A stretch of DNA of 64,000 nucleotides from an uncultured Ruminococcus sp. (GCA_902762615.1 CACWOX010000005.1:41192-105191), one strand, 5' to 3'; shown: positions 35,887-44,580, counted from the stretch's first letter. Made by a program: numbers and translations. The notes: generated by a model from the letters alone, not told the origin.

Positions 35887-36105
35887 ATGGCTAAGGAAGA
35901 CGTAATTGAAATAGACGGTGTCGTCAAGGAGGCGCTTCCGAACGCTACCTTCAAGGTAGAGCTGCCCAACGGCCACGAGGTCTTGGCGCACATCTCAGGC
36001 AAGCTGAGAATGAATTATATCAAGATACTGCCGGGCGACAGCGTCAAGATGGAGATGTCTCCTTACGACCTGTCCAAGGCAAGAATTACATGGCGCTCCA
36101 AGTAA
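35887..36105 (+). CDS. infA: translation initiation factor IF-1
   Basis: OB-fold protein that blocks the A site during initiation. 72 residues with [51 protein letters not shown] and [14 protein letters not shown]. Strong AGAGGAGG site. The KOW-domain L14e-like gene found between map and infA in some Clostridia is absent. Confidence 0.98.
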   Translation: MAKEDVIEIDGVVKEALPNATFKVELPNGHEVLAHISGKLRMNYIKILPGDSVKMEMSPYDLSKARITWRSK

Positions 36106-36143
36106 CATCCAACGGAGCGAAGATTTAAGGGAGGCAAATACAA

Positions 36144-36257
36144 ATGAAAGTCAGACCTTCTGTAAAGAAAATTTGCGAGAAGTGCAAAATCATAAAGCGC
36201 AAGGGTCGCGTTATGGTTATTTGCGAAAATCCCAAGCACAAGCAGCGCCAGGGCTGA
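36144..36257 (+). CDS. rpmJ: 50S ribosomal protein L36
   Basis: 37-residue zinc protein of the 50[21 protein letters not shown], then [17 protein letters not shown]. The Cys-Cys-Cys-His ligands (CEKC, C27, H32) are present. AAGGGAGG lies upstream. Order infA-rpmJ-rpsM is standard. Confidence 0.97.
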   Translation: MKVRPSVKKICEKCKIIKRKGRVMVICENPKHKQRQG

Positions 36258-36289
36258 GTCCCGACGCATTATTTGGAGGTGTCTAACGA

Positions 36290-36658
36290 ATGGCTCGTAT
36301 AGCCGGTGTGGATCTGCCCAGAGATAAAAGGGTAGAAATCGGTCTTACCTATGTTTACGGTATCGGCCGCAAAAAGGCAAGCGAAATTCTCGCTGCAACA
36401 GGTGTTAATCCCGACACCAGAGTACGCGATCTCTCGGAGGAAGATGAAAAGAAGCTCCGTGATTATATCGACCACAACCTGATTGTGGAAGGCGACCTTC
36501 GCCGCAATGTCTCGCTCAACATCAAGAGACTCATCGACATTCAGTGCTATCGCGGTGTCCGTCACCGCAAGGGTCTTCCCGTAAGAGGTCAAAGAACCAA
36601 GACAAACGCACGTACACGCAAGGGTCCCAAGAAGACCATTGCCAACAAGAAGAAGTAA
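36290..36658 (+). CDS. rpsM: 30S ribosomal protein S13
   Basis: Head protein contacting P-site tRNA and forming intersubunit bridges. 122 residues with [32 protein letters not shown]-type linker and [25 protein letters not shown] at the C-terminus. Confidence 0.98.
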   Translation: MARIAGVDLPRDKRVEIGLTYVYGIGRKKASEILAATGVNPDTRVRDLSEEDEKKLRDYIDHNLIVEGDLRRNVSLNIKRLIDIQCYRGVRHRKGLPVRGQRTKTNARTRKGPKKTIANKKK

Positions 36659-36677
36659 GTAGGAGGGTAAGCTAATT

Positions 36678-37082
36678 ATGGCAAAAGTTACACCCAAAAA
36701 GGGCGCAGCAACACGCAGACGTCGTGAGCGTAAGAACATCGAAAGCGGAGCAGTGCATATCCAGTCTACTTTCAACAACACTATCGTCACGATCACTGAC
36801 ACGCAGGGCAACGTAATTTCTTGGGCAAGCGCCGGCGAGCTCGGCTTCCGCGGCTCCAAGAAATCCACTCCTTTCGCAGCGCAGTCCGCTGCTGAGACAG
36901 CAGCCAATGCCGCCAAGGAGCACGGCCTCAAGAGAGTCGAAGTTTATGTCAAGGGTCCGGGCCAGGGACGTGAAGCCGCAATCAGAGCACTGCAGGCAGC
37001 AGACCTTCAGGTCACCATGATCAAGGACGTGACACCCATCCCGCACAACGGATGCCGTCCGCCCAAACGCAGGAGAGTCTAA
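36678..37082 (+). CDS. rpsK: 30S ribosomal protein S11
   Basis: Platform protein near the mRNA exit. 134 residues with [41 protein letters not shown] and [15 protein letters not shown], ending [18 protein letters not shown]. The isoaspartate-prone segment (HNGC) is conserved. Confidence 0.98.
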   Translation: MAKVTPKKGAATRRRRERKNIESGAVHIQSTFNNTIVTITDTQGNVISWASAGELGFRGSKKSTPFAAQSAAETAANAAKEHGLKRVEVYVKGPGQGREAAIRALQAADLQVTMIKDVTPIPHNGCRPPKRRRV

Positions 37083-37100
37083 TTAAAGGAGGTTATTCAC

Positions 37101-37694
37101 ATGGCAGTTAACAGAGACCCGATTCTTAAGAAGTGCAGAGCGCTCGAGCTCGATCCCTCTTACCTCGGTATATACAAGTCCTCTCACAGAGAGCCCAAGC
37201 GCATGAGCCGCAAAAAGAGCGAATACGGCTTGCAGCTCCGTGAGAAGCAGAAGGCAAAGTTCATCTACGGTGTGCTCGAAAAGCAGTTCCGCGCATACTA
37301 CGAGAAGGCTGACAGAAAGGCAGGCATGACCGGTACCAACCTCATGATCCTCCTTGAATCCAGACTGGACAACGTCGTTTTCCGTCTCGGCTTTGCCAGA
37401 ACAAGAAGAGAATCCAGACAGGTTGTCAATCACGGTCACGTGCTTGTCAACGGCAGAAGAGTCAACATTCCTTCTTATCAGGTAAAGGTTGGCGACGTCA
37501 TCGAAGTAAACGAAAAGACCAAGGAATCCAAGATGTTCAGCGATGTGCTTGAAGCAACCGCAGGCAGAGTCGTTCCCAAGTGGCTCGAGCTGAACAAGGA
37601 AACCAGCAAGGCCAAGGTTGTGGCTGTTCCGGAGAGAGAAGATATCGACGTACCGGTTAACGAAATCCTCATCGTTGAGTTCTACTCCAAGTAA
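37101..37694 (+). CDS. rpsD: 30S ribosomal protein S4
   Basis: 16S assembly initiator that represses the alpha operon in some bacteria. 197 residues with [24 protein letters not shown], an S4 RNA-binding domain ([20 protein letters not shown]-type motif, [18 protein letters not shown]) and [13 protein letters not shown] at the end. It lacks the zinc Cys cluster of C+ S4 proteins. Confidence 0.98.
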   Translation: MAVNRDPILKKCRALELDPSYLGIYKSSHREPKRMSRKKSEYGLQLREKQKAKFIYGVLEKQFRAYYEKADRKAGMTGTNLMILLESRLDNVVFRLGFARTRRESRQVVNHGHVLVNGRRVNIPSYQVKVGDVIEVNEKTKESKMFSDVLEATAGRVVPKWLELNKETSKAKVVAVPEREDIDVPVNEILIVEFYSK

Positions 37695-37772
37695 TCCGAT
37701 TTTCGACAATGGCATTGTGCTTACGTTTTACAGCGGTGCATCTATTGTATGCTTGATAAGGAGGGGTTTTGA

Positions 37773-38741
37773 ATGATGGAGATTGAGAAGCCCAGAATCG
37801 AGACAGAAGAATTGGCCGAAGACGGCACCTACGGCAGATTTGTCGTGGTGCCGCTTGAAAACGGCTACGGAACCACCTTGGGCAATTCGCTCAGACGCGT
37901 TCTGCTGTCGTCGCTTCCCGGCGTAGCTGTGAATTCAGTCAAGATTGACGGAGTTCTGCACGAGTTTTCAACCATCCCCGGTGTTAAGGAGGATGTGGCT
38001 GAGATTATACTCAACCTGAAGGGACTGACCGCCAGACTCAAAGGCGAAGGTCCCAAGACCGTGCAGATTGACGCCGCCTGCACCGAGGGTGAAGGCGAGT
38101 TGAAGGTCACCGCCGGATCAATTAGATGCGACAGCGAGGTAGAAATCCTCAACACCGACATGCATATTGCGACCCTTGCCGAAGGCGCTTCGCTGCACAT
38201 GGAAATCGTGCTTGACAGCGGACGCGGGTATGTTTCGGCTCAGAAGAACAAGGCGAATATGCAGCAGAACTTGATCGGAACACTCGCAGTCGATTCAATA
38301 TATACGCCTGTCGTCAAGGTGAATTACAGAGTTGACGATTTCCGCGTCGGCAATGTCACCAATTACGACAAACTTACGCTCGAAGTATGGACAAACGGCG
38401 TTATCAATGCGCAGGAGGCAGTGTCTCTTGGCGCAAAGGTGCTCACAGAGCATCTCAATCTGTTTGTAAATCTTTCCGAAAGCGTATCTTCACAGGAAAT
38501 CATGGTTGAGACAAGCAATACAGGCAGTGAGAAGGTTCTTCAGATGACCATTGAAGAGCTTGATCTCAGCGTCCGTTCCTTCAACTGTCTCAAGCGTGCG
38601 GGAATAAATACAGTCGAGGATCTCATCAGCAAGACCGAAGAGGACATGATGAGAGTGCGTAACCTCGGCAGAAAGAGCCTTGAAGAGGTCGTAGAAAAAC
38701 TCGAATCTCTCGGCTACAAGCTGCGCAAGGAGGACGAGTAA
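37773..38741 (+). CDS. rpoA: DNA-directed RNA polymerase alpha subunit
   Basis: Scaffold for RNA polymerase assembly and target of activators and UP elements. 322 residues: N-terminal domain with [17 protein letters not shown], linker, and C-terminal domain [44 protein letters not shown]. Starts at one of two adjacent ATG codons behind AAGGAGGGG; I keep the first. A perfect hairpin overlaps the stop codon. Confidence 0.98.
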   Translation: MMEIEKPRIETEELAEDGTYGRFVVVPLENGYGTTLGNSLRRVLLSSLPGVAVNSVKIDGVLHEFSTIPGVKEDVAEIILNLKGLTARLKGEGPKTVQIDAACTEGEGELKVTAGSIRCDSEVEILNTDMHIATLAEGASLHMEIVLDSGRGYVSAQKNKANMQQNLIGTLAVDSIYTPVVKVNYRVDDFRVGNVTNYDKLTLEVWTNGVINAQEAVSLGAKVLTEHLNLFVNLSESVSSQEIMVETSNTGSEKVLQMTIEELDLSVRSFNCLKRAGINTVEDLISKTEEDMMRVRNLGRKSLEEVVEKLESLGYKLRKEDE

Positions 38742-38763
38742 GATTCGCGTCAGCGAATCTTAC
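38738..38763 (+). other. perfect 11-bp hairpin at the rpoA-rplQ junction
   Basis: GTAAGATTCGC (38738-38748) pairs perfectly with GCGAATCTTAC (38753-38763) around a 4-nt loop. The TAA stop of rpoA is inside the stem. No T-tract follows, so it is not an intrinsic terminator; RNA processing or protection is more likely. Confidence 0.6.
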
Positions 38764-38817
38764 CGCTCACTCGGGCAGATATGATACACACAGACACACA
38801 GTAAAGGAGTGAATTCC

Positions 38818-39192
38818 ATGCCCGGTACAAGAAAGCTCGGAAGAACTTCCGATCACAGACTGGCTATGCTCAGAGCAATGGTAACTTTCCTTTTTGAAAA
38901 CGGCAAGATCGAGACAACCGTTACTCGCGCAAAGGAAGTACAGCCTCTGGCTGAAAAAATGATCACTATGGCCAAGACCAACAATCTTGCAAACAAGAGA
39001 AACGTCATGGCATTCGTTACCAAAGAGACCGTCGCAAAGAAGCTTTTTGACGAGATCGCTCCCAATTATGAGGGCGTAAACGGCGGTTACACACGCATCA
39101 TCAAGAAGGGACCCCGCAGAGGCGACGCTGCCGAGATGTGCATTATTGAGCTGGTAACCAAAGAGGAGAAGGAAGAGAAGGCAAAGAAGTAA
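38818..39192 (+). CDS. rplQ: 50S ribosomal protein L17
   Basis: Tunnel-exit side protein, last gene of the alpha operon. 124 residues from ATG 38818, which follows AAAGGAG by about 8 nt; an in-frame GTG at 38809 falls on the site itself. Motifs: [37 protein letters not shown] and [22 protein letters not shown]. Confidence 0.98.
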   Translation: MPGTRKLGRTSDHRLAMLRAMVTFLFENGKIETTVTRAKEVQPLAEKMITMAKTNNLANKRNVMAFVTKETVAKKLFDEIAPNYEGVNGGYTRIIKKGPRRGDAAEMCIIELVTKEEKEEKAKK

Positions 39193-39320
39193 TATTTCAT
39201 ATTACGATCGCCTTTCCATTCCCAACCGTTTTATCATTTAAATCGTCCCGTGAAGCCTGCCGAGGCAAGAACCCGAAGCAAGACGGCTTTGCGGCGAGAC
39301 GATGATTCTTATAATAAATA

Positions 39321-39362
39321 AACAGGGCAGTACGCTAAGAACGCGCGTTGCCCTGTTTTTTG
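39321..39362 (+). terminator. intrinsic terminator closing the ribosomal block
   Basis: AACAGGGCA (39321-39329) pairs with TGCCCTGTT (39349-39357), followed by a T-run. It ends the S10-spc-alpha transcript about 130 nt after rplQ. Confidence 0.9.
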
Positions 39363-39371
39363 TATATGGAT

Positions 39372-39418
39372 GTTTTATTGTTTTATTGTTTTATTGTTTT
39401 ATTGTTTTATTGTTTTAT
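39372..39418. repeat. tandem octamer repeat (GTTTTATT)5
   Basis: Five perfect head-to-tail copies of GTTTTATT (39372-39411) and most of a sixth. The array runs into the stop codon of folP (39415-39417, minus strand). Read on the minus strand, it places AATAAAAC units directly after folP. Confidence 0.9.
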
Positions 39419-40242
39419 AATGTACCTCTCACTGCGTCGATCACCCTTGCAGCCTGAACGGCTTCTGTGACATCGTGAACCCGTATAATATCCGCTCCGC
39501 CCAGAATGCAGGCGGTGTGATAGGCAATGGTGCCGGGCATTCGCTCATTCGCCGGAGGATTGCCGCAGGACATGCCAATTACGCGCTTGCGGGAAGCAGC
39601 CGCGAGCATGGGATATCCTTCAAGACACAGATCGCGGAAATTGGCGGCGATTTGCAGATTTTGCCGATAGCTCTTGCCGAAACCGATTCCCGGGTCAAGG
39701 CAAATGTTTTCTTGATCTATGCCGTCCGTGATACATTCGGCAATTCGTGAGCGAAAGAAATCCTTTAATACTCCGCATACGTCTGCGTTCTCGTCCAGTT
39801 GAATATCGTGCATGATCACGCAGCCGACCTTATACCGGGCGGCATACTCACGCATGAGCGGGTCGTTGAATCCGGTCACATCGTTGATGATGTGCACGCC
39901 GTATTCAACGGACTTCAGAGCCACTTGGGGATAATAGGTGTCAACTGAGATGACAAGCTCATACTTCGCGCAAAGCTCCCGAATCACGGGTTCAATTCTG
40001 CGCCATTCCTCCTCAGGTGAAACAGGCGTGTGTCCGGGGCGCGTGGACTGCCCCCCGATATCAATAATATCGGCTCCCTGCGCTGCCATTTCATAAGCCC
40101 GGGCAATGGCTTTCTGCGTATCTGAATAGTTTCCTCCGTCTGAAAAGGAATCGGGCGTCACATTGAGTATGCCCATCACATACGTTCGGTCGAGAATGAT
40201 TTGTTTATTTCCGCCGAGTTTCCATACCTTGGGCTGTATCAA
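39415..40242 (-). CDS. folP: dihydropteroate synthase
   Basis: Joins p-aminobenzoate to dihydropterin pyrophosphate in folate synthesis; target of sulfonamides. 275 residues with [19 protein letters not shown] (pterin site), [33 protein letters not shown], and [16 protein letters not shown] near residue 190. The start overlaps the folE stop by 4 bases (ATGA), so the two are translationally coupled. Confidence 0.97.
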   Translation of the reverse strand: MIQPKVWKLGGNKQIILDRTYVMGILNVTPDSFSDGGNYSDTQKAIARAYEMAAQGADIIDIGGQSTRPGHTPVSPEEEWRRIEPVIRELCAKYELVISVDTYYPQVALKSVEYGVHIINDVTGFNDPLMREYAARYKVGCVIMHDIQLDENADVCGVLKDFFRSRIAECITDGIDQENICLDPGIGFGKSYRQNLQIAANFRDLCLEGYPMLAAASRKRVIGMSCGNPPANERMPGTIAYHTACILGGADIIRVHDVTEAVQAARVIDAVRGTL

Positions 40243-40814
40243 AGCGTTTTTCCTCCTGCTAAAAGGGTCATTACCTCGTTGCGTGTGCGTGCGTCGCTGC
40301 GCATAGTTCCGCGAAGTGCGCTGGTCTGGGTGCAGCTTCCGGCAGCTCTTGCTCCGCGCATGGTCATGCAGAGATGTTCTGCTTCAATCACTACAGCAAC
40401 GCCCATAGGTTCGAGATTCTTGTAGAGAAAATCCGCAATCTGCGCGGTGAGACGTTCCTGCACCTGAGGTCTGCGCGCGAAGCAGTCCACGATTCTGGCA
40501 AATTTGGAAAGACCGATGATCCTGCCGTTCTTGGGAATGTATGCGATATGACACTTTCCGATGAAGGGCAGCAGGTGATGTTCGCACATCGAATAAAGCG
40601 GAATGTCCCGAACGATGACAACCTCGCCGTCCTTGTCTTCCTCGTTGAAAATTTTTAAATGACGTTTAGGGTCGTCGTGCAGACCGCTGAAAACCTCCTC
40701 GTACATTCTGGCTACGCGCTCAGGGGTTTCCAGAAGTCCTTCGCGTGAAGTGTCCTCTCCCACAGCCTCAAGAATATCGGTTACGGCTTTTACAATTTTA
40801 TCGTGATCGACCAT
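40239..40814 (-). CDS. folE: GTP cyclohydrolase I
   Basis: First enzyme of folate synthesis, making dihydroneopterin triphosphate from GTP. 191 residues from the ATG after AAGGAG; seven extra codons upstream overlap the site. Motifs: [18 protein letters not shown], the zinc/catalytic [41 protein letters not shown] and a second zinc ligand in CMTMRGARA. folB/folK are not next to it. Confidence 0.97.
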   Translation of the reverse strand: MVDHDKIVKAVTDILEAVGEDTSREGLLETPERVARMYEEVFSGLHDDPKRHLKIFNEEDKDGEVVIVRDIPLYSMCEHHLLPFIGKCHIAYIPKNGRIIGLSKFARIVDCFARRPQVQERLTAQIADFLYKNLEPMGVAVVIEAEHLCMTMRGARAAGSCTQTSALRGTMRSDARTRNEVMTLLAGGKTL

Positions 40815-40856
40815 GTTGTGTTTCTCCTTGCACATCTATATTTTTACATCGGTTAC

Positions 40857-40885
40857 ATTGTACCACAGTGTGCCGGTTTTTTCAA
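40857..40885 (-). promoter_or_regulatory. predicted promoter of folE-folP
   Basis: Minus strand TTGAAA (40885-40880), 17-nt spacer, TACAAT (40862-40857), TGG extended -10. Diverges from the riboswitch promoter 33 nt away. Confidence 0.65.
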
Positions 40886-40917
40886 TGATTATATTTTAAT
40901 GGTTTTTTAAAAAAGCC

Positions 40918-40946
40918 TTGACATTTCACAATTCATGCGTTACAAT
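40918..40946 (+). promoter_or_regulatory. predicted promoter of the SAM-I-type riboswitch
   Basis: Consensus TTGACA (40918-40923), 17-nt spacer, TACAAT (40941-40946). The predicted start near 40953 falls on the 5' strand of the aptamer P1 helix, so the RNA begins with the aptamer. Confidence 0.8.
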
Positions 40947-40950
40947 AGAA

Positions 40951-41040
40951 TTACCATAGAGAGTGCACGAGGGACAGCCCTTTTGACTGCACGCCAACCT
41001 GCCGGAGCGGTAAGGTGGCAAAGGCTGAATGATGGGTATT
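40951..41040 (+). promoter_or_regulatory. SAM-I-family (SAM-I/SAM-IV-like) riboswitch aptamer
   Basis: The order of elements matches the SAM-I core. P1 is ACCAT with ATGGGT; J1/2 is AGAGAG. P2 is GTGCA (40963-40967) with TGCAC (40988-40992) enclosing the hallmark GAGGGAC. The P2-loop pseudoknot is CAGCC (40975-40979) with GGCTG (41023-41027), replacing CTGG/CCAG of the classical type. P3 starts GCCAACC and closes AAGGTGGC, replacing GGCAACC/AAGGTGCC. P1 closes almost at once after the pseudoknot, so the usual P4 helix is missing; this fits a SAM-I/IV variant. Ligand identity is inferred from family membership. Confidence 0.78.
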
Positions 41041-41063
41041 TTGCTTGTTCAATAGCTTTCTTC

Positions 41064-41091
41064 AACGCCCGTCTGTCGATGGGCGTTTTTT
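41064..41091 (+). terminator. riboswitch expression-platform terminator
   Basis: AACGCCC (41064-41070) pairs perfectly with GGGCGTT (41081-41087), followed by TTTTTT. It lies between the aptamer and the gene, as expected for a ligand-induced transcription stop. Confidence 0.88.
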
Positions 41092-41138
41092 GCTGCCTCT
41101 ATGCGGAATATTTATTCATCATTCAAGGAGGCATATTT

Positions 41139-41447
41139 ATGTCAAACGAGAGAAGAACGGTAAGAGATTTAAGTAGGTTAAGCAGGTTTCATGGCAGAGT
41201 GTATGTGTATCTGAAGGACGATCGCACAGGGGAACAGTTTCTCAGAGCTGCCGAAGCCGAGGGCTTTACATTCGGGGACGCCGCCAAGCCGACGCAAAGG
41301 CACTATGCCGCCGTGATGGCTGTCAATGAGAACGGTACAATCAATTATGTCGGTGCTGCAGGAATGGCTGCGTTCGGAGTAAAAGCCGAGGGAATTATCA
41401 GGGTTGACTTTGCCGGTTATAGTAATGGAGGAGAATATTTGTTATAG
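41139..41447 (+). CDS. riboswitch-controlled protein of unknown function, 102 aa
   Basis: A 102-residue soluble protein starting MSNERRTVRDLSRLSRFHG behind a strong AAGGAGG. The frame stays open back to 40935, but that would translate the aptamer and terminator. I do not recognise a named domain. Visible features are a basic N-terminus, an alternating beta-like segment (GRVYVYLKD), EQFLRAAEAEGFTF, KPTQRHYAAVMAVNENGTINYVGAAGMAAFG, and a Gly/Tyr-rich end. No signal peptide, membrane segment or Cys is present. It is the only gene behind the SAM-I-type riboswitch, so a link to methionine, SAM or one-carbon metabolism is likely but unproven. Confidence 0.8.
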   Translation: MSNERRTVRDLSRLSRFHGRVYVYLKDDRTGEQFLRAAEAEGFTFGDAAKPTQRHYAAVMAVNENGTINYVGAAGMAAFGVKAEGIIRVDFAGYSNGGEYLL

Positions 41448-41451
41448 AGAA

Positions 41452-41514
41452 GTGCGAGATTTACAGGGAGTTAATAAATTCCACAAACCGGCATATTATA
41501 ATAAAGTATTATAG
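41452..41514 (+). pseudogene. truncated partial copy of the preceding unknown gene
   Basis: Directly after the stop of the 102-residue gene, in another frame, the sequence reads VRDLQGVNKFHKPAYYNKVL then stop. This parallels VRDLSRLSRFHGRVYVYLK of the gene above (shared VRDL, FH and Tyr positions). It has a GGAGGAG sequence upstream (in the end of the first gene) but no standard start codon before GTG. Best read as the remnant of a second copy, or less likely a real short peptide. Confidence 0.45.
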
Positions 41515-41591
41515 GTTTATTAAGGCGATTGTTTTTTCTACTGCCACTTAGGATGTTTTATTTCATTCCTTTTATGTATAGGAGTACGGAT

Positions 41592-43580
41592 ATGAGCGAC
41601 AAAACTTCAAAAAAAAGTAAAGGAAATACAAATGGAATTTATCGGATACTCAATTCCCGCAGTATAACTCAGATTGTCTGCTTTGTCATTGTTGCGACGG
41701 CAGCTGTCTTCGGGTTTATTCAGGCGAGAAGGGCATTGTATGAGCTGGGGGGAGATTCGTCGTCCGTCACAACGCGGGACAAGTATTCCGACGGCGGCAG
41801 CGACAGCGGAGAAACAGTTGATACCGACGAGGTCGCCAGCAGCGACGGGCGCAGCGCATTCCATTTTTCCACAACAAACGCATCGCATAGTCAGGAAGGC
41901 ACTAAAAATACCCAAAGCACTGAACCCACCGAAAGCACTTCCACAACTACAACAGCGTCCCAAACGGAGCAAAGCAAATCCGAAAAGGTCACCACAGTCA
42001 CGACAAAGGTGTATGATGCTTCCTCTATGGTCAAGATAACCGTATCTCCGGTAAATATCCGTTCGGGGGCAGGCACAAAATATAAGGTCATAGCCAAAAC
42101 CACAAGGGGCAAAACCTACAAACTGCTCTCTTCCCGCAATGGTTCCGACGGCAGAGAATGGAGACAAATCGCCCTGTCCGACAATAAAAAGGGATGGGTA
42201 TTAAGCTCCTGCTGCAAGATAGTCGATGAAAAGGACGTTTCTGCGACCAAGGAAACCACGACCTCTGCAACAACTGCCAAAAGCACTACGGCGAAGAGTG
42301 CCACCACAGGAAATACCACGGCAAATGCGGGCGAGGACAGAGTGGAAATCAAGGTCACTCCTGTAAACATCCGTTCAGGCGCCGGAGCAAAATACAAAAT
42401 GATTGCCCGTGCCGTGAAGGGCGAACAATACAGACTTCTTTCCAAGAAAAAGGGCACGGACGGCAGTGTTTGGTATCAGGTTGCTCTTGATGACGGCAAA
42501 ACCGGATGGATAAAGAGTGCTTACTGTAAACTTGCCAATGCCTCGAACACCAACACAGAAACGACTGCCAAAACTACCACGACCAAGAGCGCAACTGCCA
42601 AAAGCACCACGACCAAGAGCGCAACTGCCAAAAGCACCACGACCAAGAGCACGACTGCCAAAAGCTCCACAACAAAGAGTACAACGAGTACAACAGCTTC
42701 AAAAAACGGGGCGTATACTCAAAAGGGCAGTGTGGAGATCACCGTGTCTCCCGTCAATATTCGTTCGGGTCCCGGCATGGGCTACAGTGTCATAACCAGA
42801 ACATCACGCGGCGATACCTTCGGACTGATTTCCGTCAAAAAGAACAGCGACGGCAGACAATGGTGCGAGATAGCGCTGAAAGGCGGCAAGAGCGGCTGGG
42901 TACTGTATTCCTGCTGCCGCATTAAAGAGGGCGGCACCAATGCAACGACTGCGAAGAGCACTATCAAGAGCACTGCAACTTCCAAGAGCACTGCAACTTC
43001 CAAAACTACGGCTTCTTCCGCTGCCACAGAAAAAGCAAAGGACAAGCTGATCATGTCGTTGCAGCCGACCGAGCATTCCGCCAAGTATTTCATTGTGGTT
43101 TACAAGGGCAGTCAGTCTGTGGTAGTTTACGGCAAGGACAAAAACGGCGACTATACCAAGTCCGTCAAAACGTTCACATGCTCCACCGGAAAGAGCTCCT
43201 CTCCCACTCGCACAGGCAAATACCGCATACGTGCCAAATATCGCTGGCGTTGGCTTGTGGGAAATGTTTACGGGCAGTATAACAGCTCCATCAGCAGCGA
43301 CTATCTGTTCCATTCGGTGCCGTATCATACACAGGACGCTTCCACGCTTGAAAATGAGGAATACGACAAGCTCGGCAGTCCGGCGTCAAAGGGCTGCATC
43401 AGAATGTGTGTACGCGACTGCAAATGGATTTATGACAACTGCAAAGTCGGAACCGACGTCAGGATCGTAAACGACAGCGGACCTGCCGGACCGGGTGTGC
43501 CTAAACGAAAATCCGACCAAGAGTACAGCGGCTGGGATCCTTCGGATAAATGGGCAGAGGATAATCCCTATTTTTTATAA
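41592..43580 (+). CDS. L,D-transpeptidase with three SH3 domains
   Basis: A 662-residue membrane-anchored wall enzyme. The start ATG follows AGGAG by 7 nt. One membrane segment (about 25-45) is followed by a Ser/Thr/Asp-rich spacer and three bacterial SH3 domains (about 146-207, 250-312, 380-442). Each SH3 has the pattern V-x-I-x-V-(S/T)-P-V-N-I-R-S-G-x-G. Lys/Ser/Thr linkers separate them, one made of a 30-bp DNA repeat. The C-terminal YkuD domain (about 485-630) has HSVPYHTQ and the catalytic SKGCIRM (Cys602), as in enzymes making 3-3 peptide crosslinks. It is followed by a smaller paralog 50 nt on. Confidence 0.9.
   Translation: MSDKTSKKSKGNTNGIYRILNSRSITQIVCFVIVATAAVFGFIQARRALYELGGDSSSVTTRDKYSDGGSDSGETVDTDEVASSDGRSAFHFSTTNASHSQEGTKNTQSTEPTESTSTTTTASQTEQSKSEKVTTVTTKVYDASSMVKITVSPVNIRSGAGTKYKVIAKTTRGKTYKLLSSRNGSDGREWRQIALSDNKKGWVLSSCCKIVDEKDVSATKETTTSATTAKSTTAKSATTGNTTANAGEDRVEIKVTPVNIRSGAGAKYKMIARAVKGEQYRLLSKKKGTDGSVWYQVALDDGKTGWIKSAYCKLANASNTNTETTAKTTTTKSATAKSTTTKSATAKSTTTKSTTAKSSTTKSTTSTTASKNGAYTQKGSVEITVSPVNIRSGPGMGYSVITRTSRGDTFGLISVKKNSDGRQWCEIALKGGKSGWVLYSCCRIKEGGTNATTAKSTIKSTATSKSTATSKTTASSAATEKAKDKLIMSLQPTEHSAKYFIVVYKGSQSVVVYGKDKNGDYTKSVKTFTCSTGKSSSPTRTGKYRIRAKYRWRWLVGNVYGQYNSSISSDYLFHSVPYHTQDASTLENEEYDKLGSPASKGCIRMCVRDCKWIYDNCKVGTDVRIVNDSGPAGPGVPKRKSDQEYSGWDPSDKWAEDNPYFL
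42591..42670 (+). repeat. 30-bp tandem repeat coding Lys-Ser-Ala/Thr linker
   Basis: Unit beginning GCAACTGCCAAAAGCACCAC occurs as two exact copies (42591-42620, 42621-42650), with a diverged third after and a partial one before. It encodes the 10-residue linker repeat SATAKSTTTK of the L,D-transpeptidase, between its second and third SH3 domains. Copy number could vary by slippage without frameshift. Confidence 0.85.
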
Positions 43581-43630
43581 ACAGGCAATGAGAAATTTGA
43601 ACGAATAAACAATAATGCAGGAGGAGTAAA

Positions 43631-44551
43631 ATGTCAATCAAAGCATACAAACATGCTGTTGGTCTTGGAATAGCCATCTTTATGTTGATTATATGCAATA
43701 TTCTGACGATCAGCGTGTTAAGGAAATCATCTGAAATAGTTACGCCTTCCGACATTATTGTAAGCGAAAGTGAGAAAAAAGCCGATGATATTTTGAGCAA
43801 ATCCGATGAAACCCAAGCAACCGAAACTACCGAGACGACAGAAGCGACAAAGTCAACCGCAAAAAACACGGCAAAGATTTCACCGTACAAGATAGTTGTA
43901 TATCTCAAAACCCAATCGGTGGCGGTTTACAGGGTAAAGGACGACGGAAGTCGGGGTAAGCTGGAAAAATGCTTTACATGTTCCAGCGGCTCTGCTTCCT
44001 CTCCGACGCCTGTGGGTGAATTTGCCATTGGAAGCAAGCATCGCTGGCGCTGGCTTCAGGGCAATGTTTACGGTCAGTATTGCTCAAGAATACATGGACA
44101 TATATTGTTTCACTCCACGCCGTTTTTAAAGGAAGATCCTTCTACGCTGAAAAATGAAGAATATGACAAGCTCGGCAAGCCTGCGTCACTGGGCTGCGTC
44201 AGAATGTGTGTCTCCGACTGTAAGTGGATTTACGACAATGCTCCAAAGGGTACGCCCGTGTCTATAGTGGATGAAAAGGGTCCTTACGGATATCAGCCTC
44301 CAAAGAGAAAAACTGATTCGGCTTACAACGGCTGGGATCCCACGGACGTATGGTCAAAGAAAAATCCGTATTTTTACCCGAATGTTCTGACGTCAACTAC
44401 AAAATCCACAACATCCGCCACATCGGCAACAGACGCAGAGATTTCCCGGACTTCATCGAACACATCTACATCAGCCACGTCAGCTTCGGTTTCTTCAACG
44501 ACCGAAGCCACTGCGATAACCTCAGCGGCACAGCCTGATACACAGTCTTAA
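43631..44551 (+). CDS. L,D-transpeptidase, short form
   Basis: A 306-residue paralog of the preceding enzyme without SH3 domains. One membrane segment (about 9-30, VGLGIAIFMLIICNILTISV), a short Thr/Glu-rich spacer, then a YkuD domain with GEFAIGSKHRWRWLQGNVYGQY, HILFHSTPF and the catalytic ASLGCVRMCVSDCKWIYDN (Cys189). The last 55 residues are Ser/Thr-rich. The distinctive C-V-R-M-C-V-x-D-C-K-W-I-Y-D pattern is shared with the long form, so they arose by duplication. AGGAGGAG site; same transcript likely. Confidence 0.9.
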   Translation: MSIKAYKHAVGLGIAIFMLIICNILTISVLRKSSEIVTPSDIIVSESEKKADDILSKSDETQATETTETTEATKSTAKNTAKISPYKIVVYLKTQSVAVYRVKDDGSRGKLEKCFTCSSGSASSPTPVGEFAIGSKHRWRWLQGNVYGQYCSRIHGHILFHSTPFLKEDPSTLKNEEYDKLGKPASLGCVRMCVSDCKWIYDNAPKGTPVSIVDEKGPYGYQPPKRKTDSAYNGWDPTDVWSKKNPYFYPNVLTSTTKSTTSATSATDAEISRTSSNTSTSATSASVSSTTEATAITSAAQPDTQS

Positions 44552-44580
44552 ACATTAAACATAAAAAAAGTACATGGCAT

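Noticed and set aside
40903..40914. TTTTTTAAAAAA palindrome between folE and riboswitch promoters
   Set aside because: Simple A/T run; more likely an UP-element-like tract than an operator.
40935..41138. N-terminal extension of the 102-residue protein
   Set aside because: Would translate the promoter-proximal aptamer and terminator; the strong AAGGAGG site and sequence character place the start at 41139.
42591..42670. CRISPR-like spaced repeats
   Set aside because: Repeats are contiguous, in frame, and encode a protein linker; no spacers and no cas genes.
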